Shown: positions 44,728 through 57,240 of the stretch, one piece after another
How positions within the stretch are numbered: position 1 is the first letter of the stretch
How the letters are laid out: every line of letters starts with the position of its first letter
NCBI GenBank assembly: GCA_951799425.1
Contig: OX637393.1
Coordinates: forward strand, 10,474,744 to 10,538,743
Direction: 5' to 3'
Source: Ilex aquifolium
Taxonomy: Eukaryota > Streptophyta > Magnoliopsida > Aquifoliales > Aquifoliaceae
Length of the DNA stretch: 64,000 nucleotides
Notes under the pieces: model-generated
What the model was told of the DNA's origin: nothing
The model's input: the letters and a program-made list of their open reading frames with translations, nothing else
The model's database searches: none
Translations under genes and position numbers: made by a program

Positions 44728-45640
44728 GTGGCTCGACCAAAAGATACTTCTTCCAAAAGGGCTAGGACATCAACATCTACACCACCACCACTAACGCCAC
44801 ATCCGGGACAACAGCAAGAGGATAAAGTTCCTCGGGCATTTAATCAACTTCGTTTCCCAGATGCTAATAGAAGTGATAGGTTTGACAAATACTATGCTTT
44901 TAAACCTTTGGCTATTGAGCGGGAAGTAGATTTAGATAGTTTTGTTAATTTCAGAGTGAATGTCATCATCTAGGCGAGGAAGTGGGATAGGTTGCATTTA
45001 GTGCATAGGGTGAAATTGATTGTCCTTGAATTTTATTACAATGTAGTGGTTGAGGATGATGGGAGATTTGAGATTTTTTTTTAGGGGGAAAACTTTTTGA
45101 TTGGACTCGGTATTGATTGCTCGAGTATGGAGATTGACCCAGAGTAGGGTGGTTCACCTTTAGTGTCCTACATTGACAAATTTACAGGAAGCAACTAAGG
45201 AGTGGACGGATGACCCTGAGTTTGTGTGGGTTGGTGATAACCGATATTTGTCTCTGGGGCAGTTGACTGACAAATACAAGGTACTGAATTTAATTTTCTA
45301 TCTAATTTGATGCCCCTATGTAGACACAATCATGCCTACCCTGATAGGGCCAGACTTTTGCATGCTGCTGGGATCGGTCTTTCTATTGATTTGCCTAGCT
45401 TTATTTTGTCTAAGATGAGGAAGGGTGTTGTGGATGAGAAGAAGCCTTCTTTGCCTTTTTCTTGTATAGTTATGGCTATCTGTAATGATAAGGGAGTTAT
45501 GATTGATTCTGATATGGAGTAGACACCGAAGGTCACCACTTTGAATATCAGATCCCTACAGAATATCCGTATCTTAATTTTGGGGAGGATGATAATGAGC
45601 CGATTAATAAGGACATTAATACCCACACCAAGAGGCAGTT
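44728..45640 (+). pseudogene. Plant transposon-protein relic (Athila-associated type)
   Basis: Starts ARPKDTSSKRARTSTSTPPP after a GTG that probably was the ATG. It continues with RFPDANRSDRFDKYYAFKPL and LDSFVNFRV, then, after a stop at 44971, with LHLVHRVKLIVLEFYYNVVV. Several stops and frame changes follow before a last open part, 45307-45522 (LCRHNHAYPDRARLLHAAGI, then SLPFSCIVMAICNDKGVMID). The order (basic S/T/P N-terminus, a W...EFY.N block and a late I-A block) matches the 'putative plant transposon protein' family I recall as Pfam Transposase_32, often found with Athila elements. Non-functional; function unknown. Confidence 0.6.
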
Positions 45641-46177
45641 TGTTGTTTGAGCTATTGAGAGGTCAGAGGACCATGAGGACAAGGCAGAGGGTTATTCCCT
45701 AATATAGCTTATAACAATGCACTTAACTTTGACTTAAGGATGAATACACTACAAATCAAACCAAAGTGTGATTACCATATTTAACAAAAAAAAATCTCTT
45801 TGCTTCTTTTATTATTCCAATATTTTTGTATTTTTCCCAAATAACAAAAAAACAGAAAAATAAGCATAACTATGCAATAAAAAAGGAAAAAAAATGATGC
45901 AATTATCAATAAATCCTAAAAAAATGCCCAACTAGACATCAAAAAACTTTTTGGGTTTTCATATAACCAAAGCAAAGTAAATAACCGAAGAAAAATTAAT
46001 TACAATGCATGAACCTAGGATATAAGGTGCAATGCATGAATATGCACCTAAATCCACACTCTCACCTCACCTACCTTTTAGGTGACTCAACCTCCTTGGT
46101 AGCCCTTCGAACTACCAACTTAGCTGAGGTGGTGAGCTTCTCAAGGTCCTCACATTTCACCCATACTTGTTTTCCCT
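45641..46177. other. AT-rich spacer
   Basis: No coding pattern. A-rich runs at about 45785-45900. Confidence 0.4.
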
Positions 46178-47335
46178 TCAAATATCTTGGGTTAGCTCAG
46201 GATATGGGTGGAGAACTCTCTCTCTTTCTCTCTCTCTCTTAACTTCACCTATTGTAGTTTCTCTTGAGAGGGAGGAGTGTGGGCTTACTAAAGTTGTGAA
46301 ATCTTCTTGATAGGAAGTGTTGTCAGTCGCTGTGGACTCGGACTCACTTTCGCCCCTTTTGGCCTTCATTGCCTTTTTGCTCTCTATGGGCAAACCTTTT
46401 TCTTCCGATTAAGACATTTCCAAGCTATATGTCCAAATCTGTGATGCTGGTAGGATTGGAGTCCTTGCTTCTTCTATTTTCCCCCTGTATTTTCTCCTCC
46501 TTCGCTTGGAAATTTAGGTCTACTCAAATTTTCTTTTGACCCTAAAGACTTAACTCGTCTAGTCTTGACAAACTTTCTGAACTTTTCTCGCAAGGTAGGC
46601 TAGGTCATCTTTTCCCAAATAAGGTGACTCAGATTCATCTCCCTCTTCCCTAATAGAGCACCATGCCATGCCTTTTGACTTCTTGGGCAATTAGAGATTA
46701 ATCGTGAAAGTCAAGCTAGACCCAACTAGGTCTTCTATCGACACCATCTCCAAATTAACTCTTGTTTCCAAGGCTATCACCTTAGCATGAAACCTCTCCG
46801 ATAGAAATCTTAAGATTTTCTATTTAATCGCGGAGTCATCGTACTTGGTACCCAATACAAATGATGAATTTAAAATATCACTAGCATAAAAATCTCTAAA
46901 TGTTTCACCCTCTTGCATCTTCAAAGTCTCAAACTGAGAGGTGTACCTTTGGAGACAAGACAACTTCACTAAGTGAGTCCTTTTGTCGGAGGTTTCTAAG
47001 ATAGCCCATGCTTCTTTGGAAATCTCACAATTGGAGATCCTTCAGAACTCGTTTGGTATCACGACATTGAATATTGCATTGAAGCCTTTTGAGTTCCACC
47101 CCGCATACTCATACTTAACTATAGACTACGCCTTTAGAGATTTTGGTACGGAAACCTCAACACTACCTTCAATGATAGTGACGGTAGGAGGGCTCGAACC
47201 CTCTAACAAATACAATCACACACACTCATCTATAGATTTTAGAAAAACCCTCATTTGAGCCTTTCAATAATCATTATTAGACCCATCAAAGAGTGGTGGT
47301 CTTGTCACCAAACCGCCTTCCTTTTGAGAATGCAT
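46178..47335 (-). pseudogene. gag: Ty1/copia gag relic
   Basis: On the minus strand from ATG 47335 (MHSQKEGGLVTRPPLFDGSN). The gag_polypeptide/UBN2 pattern follows: RVFLKSIDEWCVY, NSKGFNAIFNVV, RISNCEISKEAWAILETS, HLVKLSCLQRYTSQFETLKM, SFVLGTKYDDSAIK, ILRFLSERFHAKVIALETR, EDLVGSSLTF. A decayed zinc knuckle (HHRFGHIAWKCLN) lies near 46415, then a serine/glutamate-rich tail. Stops (for example in NNDY* near 47266) and frame changes show it is dead. Pol is absent: the sequence further left is the unrelated relic at 44728. Confidence 0.8.
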
Positions 47336-47431
47336 TAATAACCAACCAACAAGTATAATGAATCTCACATCACAAAAAAACTTGGTCGAATAGGAAATTA
47401 TGCAATGAGTGCCTACACTCAAGGAAAATCT

Positions 47432-47444
47432 TGCTCTAATACCA
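47432..47444 (-). other. Primer-binding site of the copia relic
   Basis: On the minus strand tggtattagagca, one change from the tggtatcagagc that complements initiator methionine tRNA; it lies two bases from the LTR edge at 47447. Confidence 0.7.
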
Positions 47445-47446
47445 GT

Positions 47447-49031
47447 TGTAAGAAAAAAAACTTCACATGGTGTCCTCGAGGGGGGGATACATACACAAAC
47501 CAACCGAAAAAGGGGCAAACTCATTCCATATTCACATCGACAAACGTCTTGATTATACTCGACGAATCACACGCTAAAAATAGAGGGGGATGAATAGGTT
47601 ATTTTGAATTTGGCTTGGACAAACACCAGTTTTAACCTAATTCTACCATAAATACCAAATTCAAAATTAATTTATCAATTAGCCCTTTGAACCCCTTTTA
47701 ATATGAACAACCCAAACCGTTCATGTGAATTGATGTATGAACTAGTCAATTGAAAGATTAACACTCAATTGCACCAAGACGCAAATCCCCAACCAAAACT
47801 ATAATCACCAAAATCACTATTTAATGACTTGAAAGATAAAAAAATCAATTCATCAAACACATGGTGGATGTGTATGCATCAATTGCATATTTAAAATAAA
47901 ATAAATCAATAAAGAGACACAAACAATTGTTCAAGTGAAAACCCATCTCTAGAAAAATCACGGTGAACCACTCTAGGATTCACCAAAACCTAATCGACTA
48001 TCCCAATGTCAATCTACAAGTACTCGAGACTTATACATCAACCACTTCTCATGGCTAGATGCTCATTTCCTTCAATAGATCCCTCTATCGAAACTCCTTC
48101 TTCGACGTTATGAATAGCTTCACTTGAATGCCTCTACCACAATAGACCGTTTAGGCCTCAAGCAATCTTCAGTACTTCACACCAAGACTCTTGGAATGCA
48201 CACTTCTTCAAGTGGGTCTTGGTTGACACCAAGCAAGACCTTTTTCTTCAATGTGTGAGATTGAATGAAAGAATCAAGATAGTCCTTTTTGGAATTAGGG
48301 ATTTAGAGTTGTGCTTGAAGCACTCTAGAAAGATTTGGGTCTTTTCTAGCTCATAGAGGCTTACCCTAGCAAAAAACTATAGCCCCTTATTTATAAGCAC
48401 TGAATAGGGTTTGTCTTGGGGACCAAATAAACCAAAAAGTTGTGCATGACCGCTCGAGTAGTGGGATAGAGGTGATTGTTGGAATGAAAAAAGTATTCAA
48501 ACCATAGTAGTAGAGCATGGACCGATCGAGGGGACACTCATTCAGCCTTGTTTGATTTTATTCGTAAGTGTTTAGAGATCACTCTAGTGAAGGATAGGGA
48601 ACACAGGGCAGCCCCGACTGGTTTTTTAAGCCTAAAACTAAGCAAAAAACTTGTCCTCTTGGGAACTAAAGGGTGCTTCTCAATTAGGGTCCGATTATGG
48701 CTCAAACTATGTTTTCAAAATACAAAAAAAATTAGTAAAAATTTTCTATGAAAATCCCTAGCAGCCATACTCAGATTAACCACCGATTCCATTTTAACTC
48801 TAATAATCGTAAGTCTAATAAATTAATCCAAGGGTTCTTAGGTATCTAAGACACTTTTGTCCTAAGAAATAAGGTGCATACGGAGAGTCTTTTCATATTT
48901 CTTGAAGCACGATCTCCTCTCTTCCGTTGACTCTTTTGGATCTTCAACTTTGTAACATCAAGTTCATGGAATATGTTGAGATTTACAAAAAGCCTTCAAA
49001 AAATTAATCAATTACAAACATGATCCTAACA
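47447..49031 (-). repeat. 5' LTR of the copia relic
   Basis: On the + strand it runs from tgtaagaaaaaaaacttcac (next to the primer site) to atgatcctaaca; read on the minus strand it is TGTTAGGATCAT...TTACA. Related copies stand at 28773-28914, 43013-44210 and 51540-52498. 1,585 bases. Confidence 0.7.
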
Positions 49032-50037
49032 ATTAACACAATTCAACAGTAAATCAGGAGATTTAAAAATCCAAATGGTTCTGAACACCCCATTTGCATC
49101 AAATTCGAACCTAACTACAATCATAAGCAATTTGGGGACAAAATTTGCAACCATGAAAATGCACCCCTATGGGTTCATTTTCGAATCATCATTTCTAAGT
49201 CACACATGAGCATCACGATAGTGGGTTGGGGGTTGACATTGTCTCGGGTCAATTAGGGGTGAGGATGAGTGGTGGCTGTTGGGAGGGGGGCTAACTGGGT
49301 TGGGGGTTGGCATTATCTCGGGGCAGTGGTGGTGGGTGTGGGTAGGGCTAGATAACAATATGTTGTGAGGATTGATGATGGATCATATGTGCGAGGGTGG
49401 GGGTAGAGAGTAGTGTTGGATCCAATATATATATATATACACACACATATATATATACATAAATATATCTATGTGTGTGGAGAGAAACATAGCGATATAG
49501 AAAAAAAGAAATATGGTAGGTGGTGATGTTCAAGGGTGATGATGGGGTTTCATTGTTGGAAGGAAGAGAGAGAGAGAGAGAGAGAAGGGGGTGGGTCAAG
49601 GAGTAAATAAATATAAATCAAGTGAAAATGAGTAAATGAGTGAACACAAAAAGCTGTTAAGGATAAATTGGTAAAACTACACTTTTTGTTAACCCGTCAA
49701 CAAACATATTTTGAGGGGGGTGTCAGTGTAATTTCAAATAATTGATAGAGTATCTCTATAATTTTACTAATCTACAAGGAGTGTCAATATAATTTATTCT
49801 GGAAATTTAGACAAAGATGGTAGAAGAAAATAATACCTTTGGCAAACTTTAACCTGTTGTGATTTGTAGATTAAAAGTCTCCTCCTCTCCATGTATATGA
49901 TCCCCATATGATTTGTATATTAAAACACATCCCTAGCTCTATTAACGATAAAATTGAAATGACCTCAATACCCTCCCTATCTCCTTTTTATCCTTCGGGA
50001 TACAACTCTCACTACCCTTGTTGCTCTCAGGCACACA

Positions 50038-50081
<44 letters not shown>

Positions 50082-50374
50082 CAACACCGCCACTTGACAC
50101 CACTGGCACATGCATGCCACCACAACTGCGCTGCCACCATGCTTGCATCACAGGGAAATCAAAATAGTACACCATTGTGCCAATCTCCTATCTCAAATCT
50201 ATCTTCCTTTCCCAATCTCTCTCCATAGCATACATGTCCATGCCACCACCACTGTACCTGCACCACCATCACGACATCAAATCCATTGCACCATTTTACA
50301 ATGCTAAAATTAAATTAAAATCACAACCAAAATAAATTTCAATTCCAATTTTCTTTTTTGCAAATCTAACAGGA
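49032..50374. other. Intergenic with microsatellites
   Basis: (TA)n/(CA)n at 49425-49457, (GA)n at 49565-49585, (TC)n at 50039-50079. Open frames here come from those runs. 49720-49800 is an inverted relative of 28255-28340. No gene supported. Confidence 0.5.
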
Positions 50375-51170
50375 CGTCAACAATCACGTGGACTGTTATG
50401 GGTCCCACCGGTCATCCTTAGTCTCTCGAGAGCAACATACCATTTTAGTTCTTATTAGACCGTGCCTAATCAGTTAAGTGATTCGAATGGATCTCTTGAA
50501 AATCAGAACGACTGGGGACATCAACCCGGGGCTGAACAATAACGGTGATCTAACTATGGGACCTGTTGACGTCAACGTGAATGATTGACAAGAAAGGTGG
50601 CAAGAAATGATCATGTACACCCTCACATCTGCATGGGGCTTGGAGCCAGCACCGGATCCCAGGAATATCGGATAAAGGCATAGCCCTTGCTTACATGTAC
50701 CGATCGATTGATATCTCGGGGGTGCATCAATTCAACATTCGTCAAATAAATGTCCGAGGTCGGTCATTAAATGTTTGATAGACTTCATTAAATGCATGGG
50801 TCTCTGAATGAGGCAAGCATTGCAGCTTTTGACCTTGAGCGCCCATCGGCTCTCCCTATACCTAGCAAATGCACAACTCGAGGACGGGGTAGCCTTTAAC
50901 GTGTCAACCTCACAAGTGTTAGACCTAGTGGCTGGATGTGACCCTTCAAACTCTACTTTGTTTAACCCTCCAAACGCTAAATCAGCATCTCTAAAGGTAT
51001 AAATAGCGCCATGGGTTGGGCCTCAGATACACACATCAAACTCAGCTTGTACTGTAACATTCATATCCTCTCACTTGAATACTGATTAACATAGGCATTG
51101 GAGGAGATGCGCCGAATACACGTTCGATCTCCTTTTCACCTCATTCTTTTTTTTAGGAATCTCATTGTAG
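50375..51170 (+). repeat. Tat-like solo LTR
   Basis: TATAAATA box at 50998-51005, a leader, then ctgattaacataggcattgg and agatgcgccgaatacacg. This parallels actgacttaagcatcggagtg in the Tat LTRs at 6163 and 15672, at the same distance after the TATA box. The upstream part also shares the lineage's style (cattaaatgc, gtgtcaacctcacaagtg). Edges not exact; no primer site or partner. Confidence 0.45.
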
Positions 51171-51539
51171 TTCAACCAAGTGTTGCTATCTCAACTATTA
51201 AGTAGGATTCATCTGGAGCAAAATCAAGATCAATTCATAAAATTCCATCTTGAGCAATGTTACGAGGACCAAAATATAAACTGAAGCAAAAATGAAAAAT
51301 TGAAATCAAAACAAAAGTGACAAATCATAATCAATCTGGAAAATAAAATATAAAAAACAAATTAAAAGCTAGTGACTCAATTAAATCAAAATAGAAAAAA
51401 AAAAGGAAAATTGTTTGAAAAGCAAGTGAGAAACATGACTTTATCACCAATGGAATCTACTGACTCATGACTATTTTTTTATGGTTATATCATGTGGAAA
51501 ACTAATTTCTACTATGATCTTCAAAGGACGAATTGAGCT
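51171..51539. other. AT-rich spacer
   Basis: No recognisable feature; A-rich near 51390-51410. Confidence 0.4.
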
Positions 51540-52498
51540 CCACAATCTGATTTCTCATCTTTCGAACTTCACGGACTCTTCCTAAGATCTACTCGATCTC
51601 CTTCACACCGCGATATGGGTTTGGTGGATTTCTACAAGATCTCTCTCTTCTTCATGGTTTAGAAGTTTAGCTTGAAATTAATCAAGGTAGATTTGGCCTT
51701 CTGGATGCTTAGAGATTCTAGGATTTGCTCTTGATTCTCTAGTATGGATATAAGGCGATTAGAGGCATAACGAGAGTTACCATAGTCTGAAAAGGTTTGC
51801 CCATATATATAGGCCTCGAAATTAAAGTTAACTTGGTGTCAAATAAAACTCAAATTCACAAGGGACCGCTCGATTCGTTAGAGGGTGATCATCATTGGAA
51901 TGAACATATGAACAAAATCCCATCCAATTGGTCAGGGACTGCTCAAATGGTGGTCTAACCGCTTAAGCTGAGCCACCAAATAGCCATCTCCACTGTCCAA
52001 TTGTTTAACCTTCTCCGAATTTTTCTAAGTGTTCTGAGAGCACTTTAGCTATAGACCAGCAAGTATAGGGCGGTCCATACTAATTTTTAAGCCTAAAATA
52101 AAGTAAAATAACTTTCCCTATTGAGCACTAAAGGATGTTGTTCAATCAGAGTCTAAACTATGGCTCAATCTATATTTTCAAAAGAACATTTCATGCTGCA
52201 AAAATATTTTCCATAGAAAGTCCTGTAAGCCATGTATGGAACAATACTAAATCCATTTTATTAAAACCTAATGAGCCAAAATTAAAATACGAAGGTTCAC
52301 TTAAGGTCTCGAAGGCCCTTACCTTTCCTAAGTATTGAAAGATATTGAGAGGTCTTCATGATATAGCTTTATAGCTTCGGGTTATTCATTCTTGTACTTT
52401 TTCATCTTTATCTTTGTAGTTTCATGACCATTAATCTAGTTGAGATTTACATTGCGACTTCACGAAATTAATCAATTATAATAAATAATTTCCTAACA
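51540..52498 (-). repeat. Copia LTR copy, diverged
   Basis: Shares with 47447-49031 and 43013-44210 the phrases agggcggtccatactaattt/tttaagcctaaa, ttgagcactaaaggatgttg, atggctcaa, ttgagatttaca and attaatcaattata, and ends cctaaca at 52498 like the copy at 49031. No internal region adjoins it, so it is a solo or truncated LTR. Confidence 0.55.
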
Positions 52499-53581
52499 TG
52501 TGTGTTAACACAATGTGTGTGTGCGCTTTGGTGTATTAGTATGTGTGTCTATGTGTGTTTGATGTACTAGTGTGTATGTGCAGGGGCGGCCCGTGACATT
52601 TTGGAGCCTAAAGCGGAAACTAAAAAAGCGGTCTTTATTTTTAATATTAATAATTTATTTAAAATTTATTCTTCTCATTTGTTGCGATGCAAACGTACTA
52701 ATTAAAATTTTATTTTCTAGTTTCATTGTCATATCTATTTCAATTGATGTATAACCACTAAATATTTCTTGTGACATAGTTGATTTTAGGTAATTCACTT
52801 AAAGAAAGTTTGAAATAAAAAATCCAAAGGCATAGAAAAATAGGACCTAATTTGTTTTTATTTTCGATTTTCCTCACAAAATCTAATTATCACCATAGCT
52901 ATGCACCAAGCCACCAACTGCCCATGCTTAATGATAATGCCAGTAGATTGTGCGAATTTTCTGGTGTATAAAAATAACTAACAAGCAAAGGCAGAGGTCG
53001 CCCTTTGTTAACTAGAGAGAGACAGAGAGAGTTAAGAATAGTTGGAACTTTGAAAGTGGTTTGGTTAACTGGAAGTGTGAATCCGTGCTCCAAATTCTTT
53101 TATCGTGAACATAGAGAGAAAAAGATAAGGAGTGAGTAGTTGGGGGAAAATGTGATAGAAAGATATAAAGTAGAGACTCTTGAGTTGACCTCCATTTTTT
53201 ACTATTATTTTTTTTTTCTTTTTTAATTTTATTTTTATGGTTTTTTTGGTGTCATGGGCTGAAGAAATATGCTCAAACTATCCAATTTAATTTTTTTGCA
53301 TTGGATTAGACTTTTAACTTTTTTGTTGGGCTTATGTTTTTATAAAGCTGAATTTTTTATTTGGGTTAGTGGTTACAATTACAAATTATGTGACCTAGTT
53401 AAAAAAAGAAAAATTGAGCGTGGGTACATTTTTTAAGACTTATTTCAGAGAAAGTTCATTGAGAAGATTTTTACTCTATAAATTTATTGTTATTAGGTAC
53501 ACAAGTCAGTTTACCTTTTTTTTCGTATTACTTAATTACTCTTCCTACAATAGCCAAAAAAAAAATACCTTCCTTTAGTAA

Positions 53582-53950
53582 GGGGTTTTCACACTTTACA
53601 CCCCGTAAGATGTCTCGATTTCCACTTTGTACCCTAAAAGATTATTTTTTTATATTGCACCCGGAATGTCATAAATTGATTCCAATGTGGCTCTCAAATT
53701 TCAAAATTCCGTTAAAATTTGATGCACATGTCACCCACGTGTGTTGCTCTTGGACAAAAATATAAACTCACCATTCATATTCTTGGGTAGCATGTGCTTC
53801 AATTTTTAACTGAATCTGAAACGAATGTTAGTCTGAGGGCCACATTGAAATCAATTTATGACATTCAAGACGCAAATTGGAAGAACTAATCTTTCACAGT
53901 GTAAAGTGAAAATCGAGACATCTTTCGGGGTGCAAAGTACAAAAATCCTC
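53582..53950. mobile_element. MITE with inverted ends inside the hAT relic
   Basis: The left arm ggggttttcacactttacacc...gatgtctcgatttccacttt is mirrored by the right arm aaagtgaaaatcgagacatc...ggtgcaaagtacaaaaatcctc. Flanks tttagtaa and ttaagtaa differ at one position. The 8-9 base duplication and long ends suggest a Mutator-like MITE. 369 bases, non-coding. Confidence 0.75.
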
Positions 53951-53989
53951 TTAAGTAATGCATAACTGGTTGACAATTTATTTCTTTTC

Positions 53990-55010
53990 TAATATGTAAT
54001 GATTTGATTTGATTTTATCATTCATTTAAATTTTAAACATGTATTCTGATTCTTTCACTCTCTCTCTCCCTCCTTATTTTTTCTCACCGTTCCTCTCTCT
54101 CTCCCTCTATTTCCCTCCCTCACTCTCTCTTCCCTATTTTCTCTCTCTATCTCTCTCTCCTTATTTTTCTCTCTCTCCCCTTCCCATTAATAATTTAATT
54201 TCGTTTCAAATATGTAAAGAATTGATTTAATTTTTTCATTCGTTTGACTTTTGAACATTTATTCTTAAATCAATTCATAGTATATTCTTTAACTGTTGCC
54301 TTCAAACATAGCTATTTCCTATATTCTTCAGTTTTGGACTTTCTAATTTGGTTCCAAATATGTTGAAGATATTACAATACGATGCCAAACATGGCTTTTT
54401 GATTCGATTCCAAATGTTGCTTTCTACAAAGAGATACACCTAATAGGTACAAGGTGCACCGGTTATTCACTACACACATTGATAACAAAGAGATGCAACA
54501 AATGGATACACCTAATAGATGCACCAAAGAGATACATGGTATGTAATAGATGCACCAAAGATCACCAAAGAGATACAAGTGAAATCCAAAGAGAAACACT
54601 AAAATGAGACACCTAATTGTTGCACAAAATTGATACAAGAAACTGATACATGAAAGAGATACATCAAACATATACAACAAAATAGAAACACTAAAATGAT
54701 ACCCTTAATTGATACAAGAAAGTGATACACCAAAGAGATACATCAAACAGATACACCAATAAGGTGTATCACAAAAAAAATAAAAAATTTAGAATTTCAA
54801 ACAAAAATAATCAAATTAAATCATTACATATTTGAAAAAAAAATTATCAATGGGAGAGAGAGTGAGAGAGAGAATAGGGGAGAAGAGGGAGAGAGTAATA
54901 GAGAGAGAGGGAGAGAGCGTGAGAAAGTAACGGAGAGAGAGAGTGAAAGAGTAACAGAGAGAAAGTGAGGGAGATAGAGAGAGAGAATAGGGAGGGATTG
55001 CGATATAATT
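53990..55010. repeat. Inverted (TC)n / (GA)n tracts with shared flanks
   Basis: The (TC)-rich block 54055-54182 and its flank cccattaataatttaattt...caaatatgtaaagaattgattt mirror the GA-rich block 54850-54990 and its flank aaatcattacatatttg...aaattatcaatggg. Between them is a tandem array of agatacaccaa-type units (54430-54760). Possible foldback element; ends not resolved. Confidence 0.5.
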
Positions 55011-55767
55011 GTTTCCAAAAATTGATTTTTGCAAGAGTTACTCTTGTAGAATGGGTTTTTTCAAAATACACTTATGCCCAATAAGTTTTCATTAGTACCA
55101 TTTTACTCAAATAAGTCTATATTTGTGTAACAGCTTCCTTTTTTCCCCTTTAAAAAATGGAGCTTAAAGCCCGAGTTTTATTGGCCTGACATAAGAGTTG
55201 GCCTTGTGCATGTGTTGTTGGTATATTAGTGCATGTGTATTTCTTAAGTGTATTAGTGTGAGTTTTTTTGTGTATTACAGTGTATATTTTTTATTGTATT
55301 AGTGTATGTGTATGCATTTTGGTGTATTAATGTGTGGAGTCTTTTTGGTGTGTTAGTGTGTATGTGTGTCTATTTTGGTATATTACAATGTGTGTGTGTG
55401 TGTGTTTTACTTGTGTGCGTGTGTTTTGGTGTATTAGTGTGCGTATATTTTTTGGTCTATTAGTGTATATTTTTTGTGCATTAGTGTATGTGTCTATGTG
55501 TGTGTATGTTTATGTGTTTTTGTTATTAATGTATGTGTGCATGTGTTTTGGTGTATTAGTATGTGCGTAATTTTTTGGTACATTATTGTGTCTGTGTGTG
55601 TGTCTTTTCTGTGTATTAGTATGTGTGTTTTTTTTGGTATTTTAGTGAGTGTATTTTTTGGTATATTAGTGTACGTGTGATTGTGCATATTTTGGTGTAT
55701 TAGAGTGTGTGTGTGTATGTATTTGGGATATTAGTGTATGTGTTATGGTGTATTAGTGTATATTTTT

Positions 55768-57083
55768 AGGTTAATTACAATTTTTTCCCTCTAAATTTGG
55801 GTCATGTTTCAATCAACTCCTCGTGGTTTCAATTTCGACAATTATCCCCCTTCAAGTTTTGAAGTCACTAAATTGACTAAAAAGTTGATGAAAAATATAA
55901 AATTTCTAGAATACCTTCGACCTTTAATGTTATTCTCTCTCTCATCTTCATACCCAATAGTCCAACATTAAAAAAACCAAATTAGCCCACATAATACGTT
56001 AGCCCCAACAAACCAAACCCAACCCCAACTCCGGCTCTCCCCCACCTTGTTCTCAAACTCCGACACTTTCCCAACCTTCTTCCCTAACACTGACGGTCCC
56101 CGACCACCCCATACGCAACACCGGTAGTACCTTGAACCCCTAAAGCTATATGCGGCAGCCCCTCACCTTGATACTCAGCACATGCCATCCCCCTAAACCC
56201 CATCCTACCTCCAATAATTGAACAAAATCCATCTAGTGAACAAAAAAAATTAGTCTCCACCGACTACCACCACTTGGAACTTCTCCCTATTTCCCTTTAT
56301 TTTCTTCTCCAACCAGTGAACCATCGCATAACTACTACATCTAGAATAATTTCACAGGGGAGAGGGTTTTTGGTTTGGGGTTTGTTATTGGGGGGTGGGG
56401 GCGGGTTTTGCCGGTGGAGGAAGGGAGTTTAATTTTTAAGGGTTGGGATAAGTTTTGCCATATGAGGAAGGAGCAGTTGCTGGGGTTTCACCAGAGAAGG
56501 GCTTTTGTGGCCACTTGCTGGGTTGGGGAGTTCGACAAATTCTTTCTCTCTCCCTCTCTCTCTTTAGATGGGTGTTGCCTTTTAGAGGATATATTTATAT
56601 TGGGGTTGGGCTGTTTGGGGCTATTGTTGGGAGTGGGGTGGGTTTTGATTTCGCTGTTCACTATGTACGTGTGGGTTTCGGTTTCACTAGAGGGGGTAGG
56701 GGGTTGGGTAATTACCAGTTAAGGGTTGGGTTTTTAACTGGAGAAGATGAGGGATTTTAGTTTCTTGGGAGTGGGGTAGGTTTCACCAGAGGTGGGGGGT
56801 GTTGGTTTTCACTGGAGGAACTTATCGGCTTCCAACAAATTTTGCTTGTTTGATTGGTTTTGCATGTGGAGGGTTGGGTTGTTTCCTTTTTTTAGGTTGA
56901 AGGGTATATATATCTTTTAATTCGGTTAATGTTGACTTCTGTCAATTTAGACGGTCAAAGATAACGACAATGGGGTGATTTAGTTACTTCAAAACTTGAA
57001 GGGGGCAAATTGTCGAAATTGAAATCACGAGAAGCAGATTAAAATATGACCCAAACTTGGAGGGGGTATTTTTTAATTAACCC
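55768..57083. mobile_element. Mutator-like element (MULE), non-autonomous
   Basis: Long inverted ends: left aggttaattac...aaatttgggtcatgtttcaatc...tttcgacaattatccccctt, right mirrored as gggttaattaa...caagtttgggtcatatttta...tttcgacaatttgccccctt; about 130 bases alignable. The perfect 9-base duplication TATATTTTT (55759-55767 and 57084-57092) is the MULE hallmark. The interior (about 55980-56890) is GC-richer, with ccaacccc-rich sequence on the left and ggttgggg-rich sequence on the right. It contains open frames (56375-56760) without a recognised domain, so a captured host fragment is possible. Confidence 0.85.
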
Positions 57084-57240
57084 TATATTTTTTGGTGTAT
57101 TAATGTGTGTGTGTATTTGGTACATTAGTGTGTGTGTTATGGTATATTAGCTTGTGCGTGTGTGTGTGCGCATTGTTTATTTGGTGTATTATTGTGTGTA
57201 TTTGTGTTTTTATATATTATAGTGTGTGTGTCGTGTAAAA

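Larger units (their letters stand above)
52581..55206. mobile_element. hAT-type element relic
   Basis: Left end CAGGGGCGGCCCGTGA and right end ...agttggccttg (reverse complement CAAGGCCAACTC) are imperfect inverted termini of the hAT CAGGGG class. Flanks are tgtatgtg (52573-52580) and tgcatgtg (55207-55214), an 8-base duplication with one mismatch, as expected for hAT. The interior, 2.6 kb, has no transposase I can recognise, but it holds a MITE (53582-53950) and TC/GA inverted tracts. Confidence 0.65.
52499..57240. repeat. GT-rich minisatellite (gtgtattagtgtgtatgtg), split into three
   Basis: Array parts at 52499-52580, 55207-55767 and 57084-57240 share a loose unit of about 20-40 bases ending in gtgtattagtgtg. 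Two transposons occupy the gaps. Joining the three parts gives one array of roughly 800 bases. Confidence 0.75.

Noticed and set aside
50039..50079. CRISPR-like or structured repeat
   Set aside because: Plain (TC)n microsatellite in a plant genome; no spacers.
54039..55071. Leucine/serine-rich frames
   Set aside because: Translations of (TC)n and (GA)n tracts.
55334..55688. Cysteine/valine-rich frames and minus-strand threonine/histidine frames
   Set aside because: Translations of the GT minisatellite.
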